From the NCBI GenBank assembly GCA_920105805.1, contig CAKKTI010000035.1, forward strand, positions 1 to 64,000: a DNA stretch of 64,000 nucleotides, written 5' to 3'. Positions 10,610-21,263 of the stretch are shown piece after piece; within the stretch, counting starts at the first letter, position 1, and the number at the start of each line of letters is the position of its first letter. Position numbers and translations under genes: made by a program. This stretch comes from Condylostoma magnum. Lineage: Eukaryota; Ciliophora; Heterotrichea; Heterotrichida; Condylostomatidae. A model generated the notes under the pieces. The model was not told the DNA's origin. It worked only from the letters and a program-made list of their open reading frames with translations, and ran no database searches.

Positions 10610-12814
10610 TTATTTATTTATTTCGTAATCCAGTACATTCTCAGAAAACGTCCTACCTCTTCCTTTTTTATTTGCCAGTCCACCATTCATACTCTTGCTC
10701 AAAGGATCCTAAATATGGAAATTAATCTACCTTTTTCTACTCCTTGGCTTTATAATTTGCTTTAGTAGGTTATTAGTATCTTCGATTTCTTATCTCAGCA
10801 TTTCAATTTCTGCTTATTGATTGCTCAACAGTACTATTAAATTTTATTTACCAGTTTCCTATTAAGATGATTTCCTTTTCTTATTGCCTTTTAGCTCTCT
10901 CTTTTTCCTTCGCATTTATACCAATTCCTTGACTTCAAATGCTGTTAAGCCTTCTAGTTTTCCCTTTGACTTAAGCTTAAGTATTTCTTCATACTCCTAA
11001 TAAGCATCTTCCGTCAACTAATCTTTCTTCTTAGCAATTTCATCCATTTCTTCATATACAGCTTTAAAATCCTGTTTTATATACGTGATCAATCCTCTAT
11101 GCAGTGAAAGCATCTCAGAGTCAAAAACAGTTTTTGTGGTATGCTTTCTTTAAATCTGCTAAATAACTTCAATATCCCCAAAGTACCCTCCACTTTGAAT
11201 AATCCTATAATAATACCCATCTTATGCCACAAAGCTAACTCTGCCTCTGAATAAGAAGTAGATTTCGTCCGCATATTCCCCCTCCTCATAAATTACCTAA
11301 TCCTCCTGTATAAAAAGTGACTGTAGGAAGGGAATTACTCCAGCAATGAACATTTTGTCTTTATCCCTAAAAAACTGCAATTTCTTAGCAGCTCCCTAAT
11401 GAAGTGTCAGTGCAATTTGATATCTAAGTTGTCGGGGTAGTTCATTAAAAATAGCTTGCTTATCAGATCATGAAAACCCTTGTATTTCTGCAGAGTAGCG
11501 TATAGCATGTCTTAATCTTTACTTCGTATCAGCATTTAGCCCTAGCTCAGCACTCATTTCATCTATTGTAGCCAATTTGTTAGTCAATACTACTTCTTTG
11601 GTATCAATGCTTTGCAGCATTGAGGACAGACTTCCTATCATGAATGAGAAGAAACACAAGCCAAATGTCATCCAAAGGATTGAAAGCAGCATCTCTAATT
11701 GAGTATATGCACTTATGTCTCCGTATCCTACTGTTGATAGTGTAGTAACTGCCCAGTAGATAGATAGCATGTATAAGTAGGCATCATCGTCGTTTTGGAA
11801 GTTGTATCTTACTACTCATGTATCAGGGTGGAAATTTTCAAGCTTTGCTGAGAAGTACCAAAAACAGGATATTATGTGTATAGCGATCAAGACAGTCAGG
11901 AAGAACTTAATCAATCGCATTGCACTTTGCTTTACACTTAAAAATTCTCATATTTGTTCCAATATAGAATTATTTTTACAGTTTTTCATTACTTTGAAAA
12001 TCCGAGAGATTCTGAAAAGTCTGTATAGTCTTGGTAGTCTTACAAGTCGTATGAGGTTATTATAACTGCCTCCCTGTTATTGCTCATCAGAAGATATTTA
12101 TTGCTCAATGATTCCTATTGGCAAACAAGCTAAAATATCAAAAATCATTCAGGATTTAAAATAATTTCATATGATTTTCTTGTGTTCTACCTATAAAACA
12201 CCCTCTGTGTCATAATAAGCTGAGAAGAGATTGATAATTATATCAACAAAGAATAAAAAGTCTATAACCAAATCTCAGTACCACCATCCATCGTACATTT
12301 CGCTATCTATAAATGCAATTTTATAAGGCATCACTGTAGCAGTATAAATCAACAAAAATGACAGTATAACATTTCAAATACTTTTAGTTAGACAATTTGG
12401 ATGTAAAACACAGCATGGCATTCTTTATTTTGCCTCTGATAATGTTCTATTACTCGCTATTGTTTCTGTGATTGTTTAGGTCCCATATGCTTGCATATCA
12501 TTAAATAGTCTTTTAAGCATCAGTTTAGTAAGAATTTTAATCTTCACTCGCTATCATACTGCGATATACTTACAATTTGTAGTTGGAGCATTCCTTATTT
12601 AAAGCTTTAGTTGGCTCTAGGGAGATAAATCACTTAAAATAGTATTCTTAGCATTAGATCTTCTTTATCCAAATGACTCGACTGAATCTCTACTTAAGAC
12701 AGAATTGCGGTCTCTTGGATCTCTAATGGAAAATGGAGTTGACGGGTCATAGTTTTAAACTCTTTGTATTCTGTTTTAAACAATTCTACGGATAAACTGA
12801 GTAAAAGTTACCAT
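10610..12814 (-). CDS. Six-TM cyclic-nucleotide-gated/EAG-type potassium channel
   Basis: 734 aa, no frame-requiring introns. It has a cytosolic N-terminus of about 160 residues, then S1 (SIWNVILSFLLIYTATVMPY), S2-S3 with the acidic residues of the voltage sensor (WDLVIDFLFFVDIIINLF), Arg-rich S4 (LIRLVRLPRLYRLFRISRIF), S5, the pore YWAVTTLSTVGYGDI with the K+ filter GYGD, S6, a C-linker, and a cyclic-nucleotide-binding-type domain (EEGEYADEIYFLFRGRVSF, then YFGDIEVI). The C-terminus is basic and coiled. K+ selectivity follows from the filter; the CNBD looks degenerate, so nucleotide control is uncertain. Several tryptophans in the membrane domain are TGA. Stop at TAA 10610-10612; a second TAA lies 7 codons on. 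Confidence 0.92.
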
Positions 12815-12851
12815 TTCTGTTTTATAAGGGTTCAAGTATACAAATTTAAAT

Positions 12852-13136
12852 ATGATTTGTTATTGGTGTGGGCTTTGAATAGGTGAGTCAACTGTTATTG
12901 AATAGTTAAATCATTTAGTAATATGTGCTTAGGGGTAATTAGGATAAAAGGAAGAGTAGCAAGGAATGCCTGATTTTGATAATATGTAAATAGGGTAGAT
13001 TAAGATGGCGTTAGACAGATGAGGGTTTAAGTAAAATCTGGATATAGGTAAGGCTAGGAGGGTTTTAAAGGATATCTGAAGTCACTTGCATAGGAGTACA
13101 GAGCTAGAGATTGTAAGGGAATATGCAGAGGAATAA
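12852..13136 (+). CDS. SLX4-like C-terminal domain, very short protein
   Basis: The stretch MPDFDNMQIGQIKMALDRWG followed by KARRVLKDIWSHLH closely follows the pattern of the SLX4 conserved C-terminal domain (MPxxxxM....L...LDR.G......+..L.+I...H), which binds the SLX1 nuclease. Here it makes up almost the whole reading frame: 94 aa from ATG 12852, or only 56 from ATG 12966. SLX4 is normally a large scaffold for structure-specific endonucleases, so this is either a minimal form, a gene with unseen upstream exons, or a chance resemblance. TAA 13134, TAG 13140 and TAA 13149 are possible stops; the last is 2 nt from the next ATG. GC content is higher than in spacers. Confidence 0.45.
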
Positions 13137-13153
13137 GATTAGTATTATTAAAA

Positions 13154-13927
13154 ATGGATAAAGAGTTAAAGAGCAATTTGGCCACTTATACTAAATAAGA
13201 CGCTAAAATCGTCTATTCAATTAATTTAAAGAAAGCCATTTGGATATTAACTGGATTAATGTACTTGGGGACCTTAGGAAATATCATTTTAGCCTGTTCT
13301 ACTAACTTTCATTGTAAAATTTTCATTCCTACACTTGATTATTTAGGATGCTTCAGAGGGCATGATAGAATTTTTATAGTAACTTGTACATTTTATGCGT
13401 TAGTATTGCCTATTATGTATTTTGGCTGAAATATCAATTTTAAGAACACTTTAAAAACCTATCAGAAGATTTTAATGGTCTTATCGGGACTAGTAAGCTG
13501 CTTAAGTTTAGTGTTATCAGCACTGGTAGATGAGGTCAATGGAGTGTACTTTATTTCCTTCGAGCTTTTATTTAAGATCTTTTCTAAACTATTCATGCTT
13601 TCTAATGTAATTTGAGTTGTAATTGCTTATTTCAACATAAGAAAAGTCAAAAGTATATTTAATAGCAATGAAATGAAGTGGTACAGAATTTTTAATATAT
13701 GGTGTTATGCATTTTTAGCAGTGCTTATATTCACTCTTGTATAATACCAGTACTGCTATACATTATACCAAGGAACTTACATAAACGAAAGGCTGGAATC
13801 AATAGGAGAATGAATATTAGTACTGATGGGAATTGGTTTTCCTTCCATAACAGTTTAATTCTACAGAAACTACGCCTTAATTTTTAGATTAGAAGACAAG
13901 GAAGAGTACGAACTAGGAAGTCTTTAG
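13154..13927 (+). CDS. Frag1/DRAM/Sfk1-like six-TM protein
   Basis: 257 aa with about six hydrophobic helices (AIWILTGLMYLGTLGNIILA, FIVTCTFYALVLPIMYFGW, ILMVLSGLVSCLSLVLSAL, SKLFMLSNVIWVVIAYF, FNIWCYAFLAVLIFTLVQY, WILVLMGIGFPSITVQFY). Length and topology, and the sequence FIPTLDYLGCFRGHDRIFIV after TM1, resemble the Frag1/DRAM/Sfk1 superfamily (PGAP2, CWH43 N-terminus), whose members act in GPI-anchor remodelling or autophagy. I rate that assignment as tentative. Three tryptophans are TGA. The end at TAG 13925-13927 is chosen because a minus-strand gene ends at 13984; TAA 13943 is the alternative. Confidence 0.6.
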
Positions 13928-13983
13928 CATAAAATTCATATTTAAGCATTGTTTTCATCCAAAACTAACAAAATTTTCTGCAT

Positions 13984-14247
13984 TCAACAAAAATTGTTTG
14001 AAAATGCTAAGTTACTAAACCTAAAGTCAACTAGCAAAGCTTTTCTTTACCTTAGCTTCCAGTGAAAGAACAGTAGAGAACTTGCGCCGTTCTTTATGCG
14101 AAAACCCTGACTTTGAGCCCTATCACTGCTTTAAACAACTCGATACTTATCAATAAGGTTTTCTAACGAAATTTGAGCTTTAATAATTTTGTCAACGAAA
14201 CTCTCTGTATCCAAGTGACAGTGAACTGTGTTTAATAATAAGCTCAT
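13984..14247 (-). CDS. Small hypothetical protein
   Basis: 87 aa, MSLLLNTVHCHLDTESFVDK to SNNFC, then TGA. It has a balanced, folded-looking composition with alternating charged and hydrophobic residues, few reassigned stop codons, and GC content like coding DNA. Convergent with the Frag1-like gene; its start is 113 nt from the divergent EF-hand gene start. No homologue recognised. Confidence 0.45.
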
Positions 14248-14360
14248 ATGACTAAAACAGCGATGGTAGACTAACACTCACTGACTTTTACTAACTGACA
14301 CTTCCTTCAACTTAAGCCGGCTTGAGGTAGTTTGTATTGAATAGGCCTTAATTGCATAGA

Positions 14361-15650
14361 ATGCGTCCTAGTGTGGAGGCAGACCTAGCGAGGCTGATTG
14401 ACCGGGAAATACAGCTGCACCGCAGCATTGAGGATATAAAAGCTTAATTATTATCTTCCCAAGATTTCACTATAAGCCAGGCCTTCAGGCAAATCGACTA
14501 AAACAATTACAATTATTTAGATACTTTCTAAATCCAGTAATTTCTAAGAGGCCAGGGATATACCATTTTCAGTGATGATCTAGACGCTATTTATCGTAGG
14601 ATTGATAACAACGGAGATGGTGTTATTGATTATAATGAATTACTGTAATTTATATCATTCTCTCAGCCTTAAAGTTACTCTCATAGTTAATCATACAGAG
14701 CAGACAGTCCTTTACGCCGTTCTATTAGCCCGAGGCATAGTATTTCACCTAGAAGATTCCCGAGTTAGTATACCAACAGGCCCCAAAGCCCCTCTATAAG
14801 ATAAATCAGAGCAGCGAGTCCTTTAAGATCCAATAGAAGCATAGTTAACTTAGACAGTCCTTCCAGATCCTCATATACAGGCAGATACGCTTCCCCTGTA
14901 AGACATTCTATGAATCAAAGTGTGTAGTCACTAACAAGATACCGACCCAGAATGGCGATTAGTTACTCTAATGCAGCTGATATATCAGAGATACTGTTGG
15001 AATAAATTTAACTTGATAGGGAATTAGAAGTTGCTAAGGAGGCTTTGGCGGATAGGGTTGATTTCAATATAGAAGATGCATTTAGGATAATTGATCTAGG
15101 GGATAAAGGTTATGCTACTTTAATTGAACTAGAAGATGCATTGAGGGATCTAGGAGTATAGGCTACTTAAGATGAAGTTTATTTGCTGATTAAGCATTAT
15201 TCACAATTAGGGGAGTCAAAGCTGCATTATGCGGAGTTTTCTGATATGATTTCCCCAAAAGATAACAATTTGCAAGTGATTTTAAGACAAAGACTTCCTT
15301 AGAGAGTACTTGGGGATAGAAATACAGCGTTTTCCTTATAAACCTTAGATTTATTTACTGAAGTACTGCGCAAAATGATAAACTAAGAAATATAAAGCGA
15401 AGCTTTAAGGTAAAAAATGGACCGTAGGCCAGGCTTTAGCCTTTATGACGCATTTTAGGCGATTGATAAGGATAGGAATGGTTTTATAACTTATAACGAG
15501 TTTGCACAGCTTGTAAGTTAAAACGGCTGGTATGCAACTGGGAAGGATCTGTAAAACTTAATGGAGAGATATGATAAGAACAGGGATGGCTTGGTAAGTT
15601 ACTCAGATTTTGTACAGGAAGTAACCCCCAAGTCCCCACGACGATACTAG
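14361..15650 (+). CDS. Multi-EF-hand protein
   Basis: 429 aa with about six EF-hand units in pairs, separated by a Ser/Arg/Pro-rich linker (residues about 105-210, SPLRRSISPRHSISPRR). Clear Ca2+ loops: DNNGDGVIDYNEL (about residue 82), DKDRNGFITYNEF (about 370) and DKNRDGLVSYSDF (about 405). Others (DQNNYNYLDTFQI, DLGDKGYATLIEL) are degenerate. The arrangement resembles calmodulin-like cytoskeletal proteins rather than calmodulin itself. It lies directly before POC5, a centrin-binding centriole protein, so a basal-body role is possible but only positional. Ends at TAG 15648, with TAG TAG three codons further. Confidence 0.8.
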
Positions 15651-15672
15651 CTAGTTTAGTAGACATTTTTCT

Positions 15673-17004
15673 ATGCTTAATAATTTAAATAAAATGATAC
15701 CTAGAAAATAACCCGCACTTTAAATTTCAGAAATTGAGCTGTTTTAGGAAGGCTCAGGCTCTGAAGATTTGCCTAATATGTAGTCGCAGGTGTATAGTGA
15801 TTTATAGGAGTTTGAGGAGATAGAATAAGGACTAAATCCGCCCTAGAAAGTGAATCATCCGTAGATTATTGATTAGGATGTAGAAAATTTTACTTCAAAG
15901 CTAGATGGACTGATCAGTTAATTCAGGAATGAAAGTATTAAGGAGTTTCTAGGAATTAAAAGATCGATTCTGCATGAGTAAATTACTACTATTGATTCAG
16001 AGAGGAAGAAGTGCTCTGCTTAGTTAGGAGTTAAGCAGGATGAAATTGAGCATTTAAAAGAAGATGTGGCTTTGCTAAAGGCACAGAATTCTAGGTTTGA
16101 TATACAAAAGGAGTCACTGGCCCTGTGCTTTGGAACCAGCAAGGCTAGTTTTAGGGCTTTCAGGATAAAAACCATAGCTTTTAATAATCTGTTGAGGTAT
16201 CATAGACATAAGGCTATTAAAAAGAGACTGTATAAAGCTGCAAAGGTACGAGGGGACAGATTTAGACTAAAATTTGTGTTTTAGTCTTTAAAAGCATATT
16301 GAATTCCAATTAACCAGCAAAAAAGAGAGGAAAGGCTGCAGAACCGTATAATGGAGGAAAAAAATAAGCTAGGGTTATACTATAACAAGGAAATCCAGTC
16401 CTTACAGCAACGGCTGGACGAGGCAACCTAGTAAGTTTAAGTTTTAGAAGAGCAGAAAGTAAATGTATAAGAAAACCTGAAACAAGCCTTTATGCGTGGA
16501 GTATGTGCAATGAATTTTGAAGCAATGAACATAATAAATCCCTCTTAAATTCAAGATTTATCAGATTAATTCCAAGCCTCATAGTTTTCTACACCTGTTG
16601 TTCCCTAATCTCCCCCTACAAATCCAATAAGCAATGACTCAAGCTATATAATTGAGGCACCTCCGATGCCTACTCCTCCTCCTTAGCAGTTATCCCCGTA
16701 AAAGACATAAGAGGAGATGCTAAATGACATACAAAACAGATTACCTGCTTAGTCTAAGGATAACAAGTGGAAACCTGCACCAGTGTACGGAAGACCTTAA
16801 ACAGCACCTGAGCCTGTTCCCACTTTACCTAGCAATCTTCCTAGTAATTACCAAACTACTAATGTATCACCCGGACTTCCCAGCAACCTGGATAAGGGTA
16901 ATACAGGACAGGGGAAAACTATTTTTATAAACTAGCAGTAAGGACCAACTATAAAAGGAAGTGTTCCAAGATAAGGAATTATAAGAAAAGCAACAAAAAA
17001 ATGA
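15673..17004 (+). CDS. POC5: Centriolar protein POC5
   Basis: 443 aa. The C-terminal coiled coil with the signature AFMRGVCAMNFEAMNII is the hallmark of POC5, a centrin-binding protein of the inner scaffold of centrioles and basal bodies. Upstream, helices of the Sfi1/centrin-binding type are visible (FRAFRIKTIAFNNLLRYHRH, then FVFQSLKAYWIP, about residues 150-220). The C-terminus is Pro/Gln-rich and ends GKTIFINQQQGP...IIRKATKK, then TGA. One in-frame TGA encodes Trp in AYWIP. POC5 is present across ciliated eukaryotes, and human POC5 is longer (about 575 aa). It starts 22 nt after the EF-hand gene and ends 9 nt before the stop codons of the convergent minus-strand gene. Confidence 0.85.
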
Positions 17005-17016
17005 GATGTTAATTTA

Positions 17017-18252
17017 TTAGTAAGTTTTACCAACACTGCTTAGTATTGATTCCGGGAGGTTTTTAGCAAAATACTCAGCAATTTCGTCGAAGTGTTGAAA
17101 TGGTTGAAGAGTTGCTGTATTTTGGGATTGAATTATGATTATCTTGTCTATGTAGTTTATTTAGACTGTATCTATGTCGTTGTAATCAAACTTTTCAGTT
17201 AATTCAAAGTTTAAGCCTAGTATATAGAATGACTTGTCGGTAAATAGGTAAAAGGAGGTAACTTGGTTATTTGTTGTTTTTGCATCGAAGCACTTGCTAA
17301 TGGATTCTCCTATTTTACCATGTCTTACAATTAGCTAGGTTAGTTGCCTCATTTCTTCACTCTTATAGTATTTTAGTATTTAATTCACGTCACATTTCGA
17401 CATTTGCTTTATTAGTTGTTAGTATCCGTCAGACTATTAAACGATTAAGTAGAATCCTTAAATGTCGTAGAACATGGCTTAGATGGAGTTGAGTAGGTCG
17501 TACATTTTATCAGTAAAAATAAGTATATCATTCCTACGCTTTCTATGGTGAATTAGTATATGACGTTGAGATGTGCCAATTCGAACTAAAATAAGATCTT
17601 GTAGCTTTAATACTAATGGCTTTTTAATAAAGTTTTCAGGGTTTATCAAGTACAACGATTCGTTTGTTATCAGTAAAACTTTCTCTTGTTTTAAATTTGG
17701 AAGCTTGAATTAAACAACATCGAGGAAACCGTCTAAATGCTCTAATTCAGATCCGTATGTATTGAATAGTTTTAGTACTTGTTATTATTAAAACTCAGTT
17801 AAGTACTCAGCTTAATCTAATTGATATGGTAGATCACGCGATTTATACACAGAATCGTATAATGAGTCTTCGGGAGGCTGATTGGAATAGAATTATTGGT
17901 ATTAATCATCATCTGCATCGTAATCATCAGATTATTCACTTTAGTAATTCTCTTCGTAAAAATCGTATTATTCAGTCTACTTTTAACTATCTAAACTGTT
18001 ATCTTGTATGTTATCAATTATAATAAACTTACTATCTTATTAAGGTTTGTCTTATATATAGCTTTCCTGTTGAATACTTTAATAAGTTTCATCTTAGGGA
18101 TATGACAATTATATATCTTTAATTTCCTCACTTTTACCAAAAATTACTCTTTTAGTCTTCTTTTATTACTTATTATCGTCTTTAATCAATATCTTTTTTG
18201 ATTCTTAACTTCTATTTCTGCCAGAGCAACAAAATGTTTAAACTGCTCCCAT
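17017..18252 (-). CDS. N-myristoylated protein with PH/myosin-TH1-like domain
   Basis: 411 aa. MGAVQTFCCSGRNRS has Gly2 and paired Cys, a typical N-myristoylation plus palmitoylation signal. Residues about 30-150 are acidic, Tyr/Gln-rich and disordered. The C-terminal 260 residues look like two beta-rich units, including EKVLLITNESLYLINPENF and VLKLQDLILVRIG followed by HILIHHRKRRNDILIFT. The pattern resembles the lipid-binding TH1 tail of class I myosins or a PH-like fold; no myosin motor is present. Membrane association is inferred. Stop is TAA TAA (17014-17019), 9 nt from the convergent POC5 stop. Confidence 0.65.
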
Positions 18253-18268
18253 TTTAAATTTTTATTTA

Positions 18269-18949
18269 CTAATGTTTCATAGAATAATGAACAATTCTTC
18301 TTATTTCATCACACTTTTGGTTTTTCAATGCTAAACATCTTGATAAATTAGACTATTCCTTTATGTCATTTGGAGTTCCAATAATTTACAGTGAGCCAAA
18401 TGATGTACTTTACTGTATTTGTTGCTGATCATTCTATAAAGCATTATCAGTTTTTTATTGGGATCTTTTGTGCTATTAAAAGCGTTGAGGCTGTCTTCGT
18501 ATAAAATTTCCGACCGATTGGGATCTTTTCAAAATTTCATTATTTGTAGTTTTATCCTTTCTTGCTCATTCTTCATTCCTAGGTACAAATTTTTTCCAGT
18601 CATTGTATGTATTTGTAAGCCAGGATATAGGTTTATAATAAGTCCCAATGCCGGGCATATTTGTCTGATTTTAAGGATTTCTTAATCTTAGCTTTGGCTC
18701 TGTTTTTCTTCTTTAATGTCCTTATATGCCTAGTTTTCGTATAGTGTTATGCCTTATGGATATTTACTACTACTCACCTATAAGTTTTCCTAGATTATCC
18801 CGTTCATGTACAAAAGGAATGAATTGATTAGTTTATTACAGATTCTAGTACTTTTCCTGTATAGTTTATCTAAAGCGGCTAGTTGAAATTCCGTACTTTG
18901 ACCTTTCTTTATTCAGTATTGCATTGATTTTCTTCAGTGTTTTTGACAT
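18269..18949 (-). CDS. Basic hypothetical protein with a PGIGTY motif
   Basis: 226 aa, MSKTLKKINAILNKERSK to HYSMKH, then tandem TAG TAA. Arg/Lys/Gln/Asn-rich. One segment NMPGIGTYYKPISWL recalls the PGPGxY motif of SHIPPO/STPG sperm-tail proteins, but only once, so no assignment. KRSQ occurs twice about 20 residues apart (KRSQSVGNF, HKRSQQKTD). It starts 3 nt after the tandem stop of the channel gene on the same strand and ends 16 nt before the next start. Confidence 0.6.
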
Positions 18950-18955
18950 TTTTTA

Positions 18956-20862
18956 CTAACTAAAATTACGGCGTAACTGCTCATTAAACTTGCTAAATCT
19001 TTCTATAAGACTGTTTAATCTCTCCTTAAGTTCCTATATTTAAATATATTACTATTTACAAATAAATAAAAAGTCTTTATGTCTAATTTTAACTTACCCT
19101 TGCAATTTTATACTGTTGGGAATATCAACAAAATCTTTTGATAAAGCTCTTGCATATTTGTTGATATTTTATCCCTAGAATTTCTTCTTTAACATTTCCA
19201 GCAGGCATAATTTCTACTCCATCATCTAAGCATGCCTGTTTTATGCAAGCATCCTTAGATTCAAAGTCTCTTAAGGAAACATTTCTAGTAGTTATAATAA
19301 ATCCTGTGTATACTTTACTAATTTACTGAGTATTCCTAATTACGAATACCCAAAACTTCTTGCTTAATCTAATCTTTAACACTATTTCAGTATTTCTATT
19401 TCTCCAAAATAAGAATATTTTAAAAATGACTTATACATTATATCAATTTCCTGGATAATTAAGTTAACCTTACCTTATCCTATAAAGTAAATCTCATCTG
19501 GGTATGAGTTCTGCACATAAAGTACTTCATCATCTCTCAATTAAGTGCTGTTTAATTTAGACATAACAAATATAATAAACTTTGATCCTTATCCTCTGAA
19601 AATAATATGTTTCATTAGTTCTCCGCCCAAAAAATACTATATAACTTCCTTTTATAGACTTAGAGGTATGGAGCTTAAAATTCCATACTAATCCTATCAA
19701 AAATGATTAGCTTTATATTAGTGCTTTATGTGAATATTGTTAATAATCTATCGTTTTATATCCTTTTTCACTAAGGCTTATTTGCAGAAATCAAGAGCAT
19801 AATTGATCTTTTCGTCTAAAACTGATTCTGAAGTATCTTGGTTTAATAGAAAAGAGCTTAAGGTACCTACAGCGAAGGAATATGCTAATATTCCAATAAG
19901 CATAACTCCAATTATGATTATTACTTCAATAGTAGTTTTAGGATATCAATCTCCATATCCAACAGTTGTTATAGTTGCAAAAATGAAGTATAAAATCTAT
20001 AAATGAGTTTTGTCATGTGTATCGTTGTCTATAGTTTTCATTCTGTAGCATATAGTATTGTAATTATAATTGTCTAAATCACAGAAAAAGTTGATAAAAC
20101 ACGCTAAAATATGCACGATTACAGACAAAGCTATTAAAAATTTGACTAACTCAAAAACTTTTGTATTTGTCATATAATAATCTTTAATTTTTTACACAAT
20201 TATAAATTTTTTCCCTTAGAACAGCTTAATTACTCTGAAAACTCTTATAATTTTGTAGAGTCGTGGTAATCTAGCTAATCTAAACATAGAGTTATAATTA
20301 TTCCGTTTTTGATTATCATCACCGTTCTGAATAACATAAACTATAATCAAATCAATAGGTGTACAAGCTGCAAAATCTAATAAAAATCACCCCTTTAAGT
20401 ACTTTAAAGCAATATATTTAAAATCTATCACCACTTTCTCATCCTGAGTATACTCACAACTAATAAAATTGACTATTATATCAATAAAAAACAAGCAATC
20501 AATACAAAAATCAAACACTGTCCAATTGTCCCAATATACGACTTCATGATACGCGAATCTATAAGGCATTATGAGAGCAGTGTATAAAAATAGAAATACT
20601 AGCACAATGCTTCAAATAATTTAAACATTTGACTCAACTTCAATTTGTCATCATTTAGCTTGCTTCTCATTCTCTGTATATACATAATCCCCGTTCTTTA
20701 AGTTAATCTTTCGTTCATCAATACAAAACTCCTCTGCCTAAAAATCAGTCCCATACTACTTTATCTACTATATTCTTTCCAAAGCTCATGATACCTTTAT
20801 TTTAAAAAACACTCTCTTTCATATACTTCTAGGACATCTATCTGATCATTTCTAATTAACAT
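18956..20862 (-). CDS. Second cyclic-nucleotide-gated-type potassium channel
   Basis: About 629 aa. S1 (SIVLVFLFLYTALIMPYRF), S2-S3 (FDFCIDCLFFIDIIVNF), S4 with basic residues (MFRLARLPRLYKI-like), pore FATITTVGYGDWYPKTTIE, S6, a C-linker, a weak CNBD (NSYPDEIYFIGQGKVNLI, then YFGEIEIL) and a C-terminal coiled coil (QELKERLNSLIERFSKFNEQ). The Trp after GYGD is TGA. The first about 50 codons (MLIRNDQIDVLEVYERE, ATG 20862) are in another frame from the rest; removing a 17-nt GT-AG piece at 20708-20724 joins them. Stop is TAG TAA (18953-18958), followed by AAA and the next ATG. Only distantly similar to the channel at 10.6-12.8 kb. Confidence 0.88.
20708..20724 (-). other. Predicted 17-nt intron in channel gene
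   Basis: On the minus strand this piece begins GTATTG and ends CGAAAG. Its removal joins GLIFRQRSF to INLKNGDYVY and restores one frame for the channel N-terminus. Size agrees with the tiny introns of heterotrich ciliates; the exact boundaries are inferred. Confidence 0.4.
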
Positions 20863-20907
20863 CAAATCAAGTAATTTTTCTGCAATGCCTTACTTTAACC
20901 ATTTATA

Positions 20908-21258
20908 ATGGAATAAAGTACTAAAGAGATAATAGACCTACTGGACAATATACAGCCTACCTTTCCTTCGGAAGTAATCAACTACTGAATAAAGAAAAAC
21001 GGATGCAATACTTCCGACCCTCGTGTGTAATATTAAAACAGTTAAACTCTAATAGCAGCTTAAGTCTAAAAGCTAATAATTGATATTTTACAAGAAACCC
21101 AAGACGTGCAGCCCTAAAAGCCCGTTACTTCATTGCAAGGTAGAAGAGAACAACGCTTATTTTTGTCATTGCAAGACTTACTGGGAGCTTTAAACCAGTT
21201 AGGCTTTAAGGTAAAAAAGCCGGTGTTATACGCAGATATGGCAATTGGTAATGTTTAG
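20908..21258 (+). CDS. TAF10: TFIID/SAGA subunit TAF10
   Basis: 116 aa, a complete TAF10: LLDNIQPTFPSEVINYWIKK, NTSDPRVQYQNSQTLIAAQ and LSLQDLLGALNQLGFKVKKP match the histone-fold core of TAF10 (helices alpha1-alpha3 and the final hVKKP). TAF10 is shared by TFIID and SAGA and pairs with TAF3/TAF8 or SPT7. Little exists outside the histone fold. Stops at TAG 21256-21258, just 5 nt from the stop of convergent PIGQ. TGA encodes Trp in VINYWIKK. The start is 45 nt from the divergent channel gene. Confidence 0.92.
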
Positions 21259-21263
21259 TTTAC

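Noticed and set aside
12559-12573. Perfect-looking 15-nt GTAAGT...CAG intron in the first channel gene
   Set aside because: Its removal keeps frame, so the sequence alone cannot show it is spliced; listed only as a candidate.
20941-21255. Continuation of the PIG-Q frame past 21264 on the minus strand
   Set aside because: This stretch is explained by TAF10 on the plus strand; the minus-strand reading has no family resemblance.
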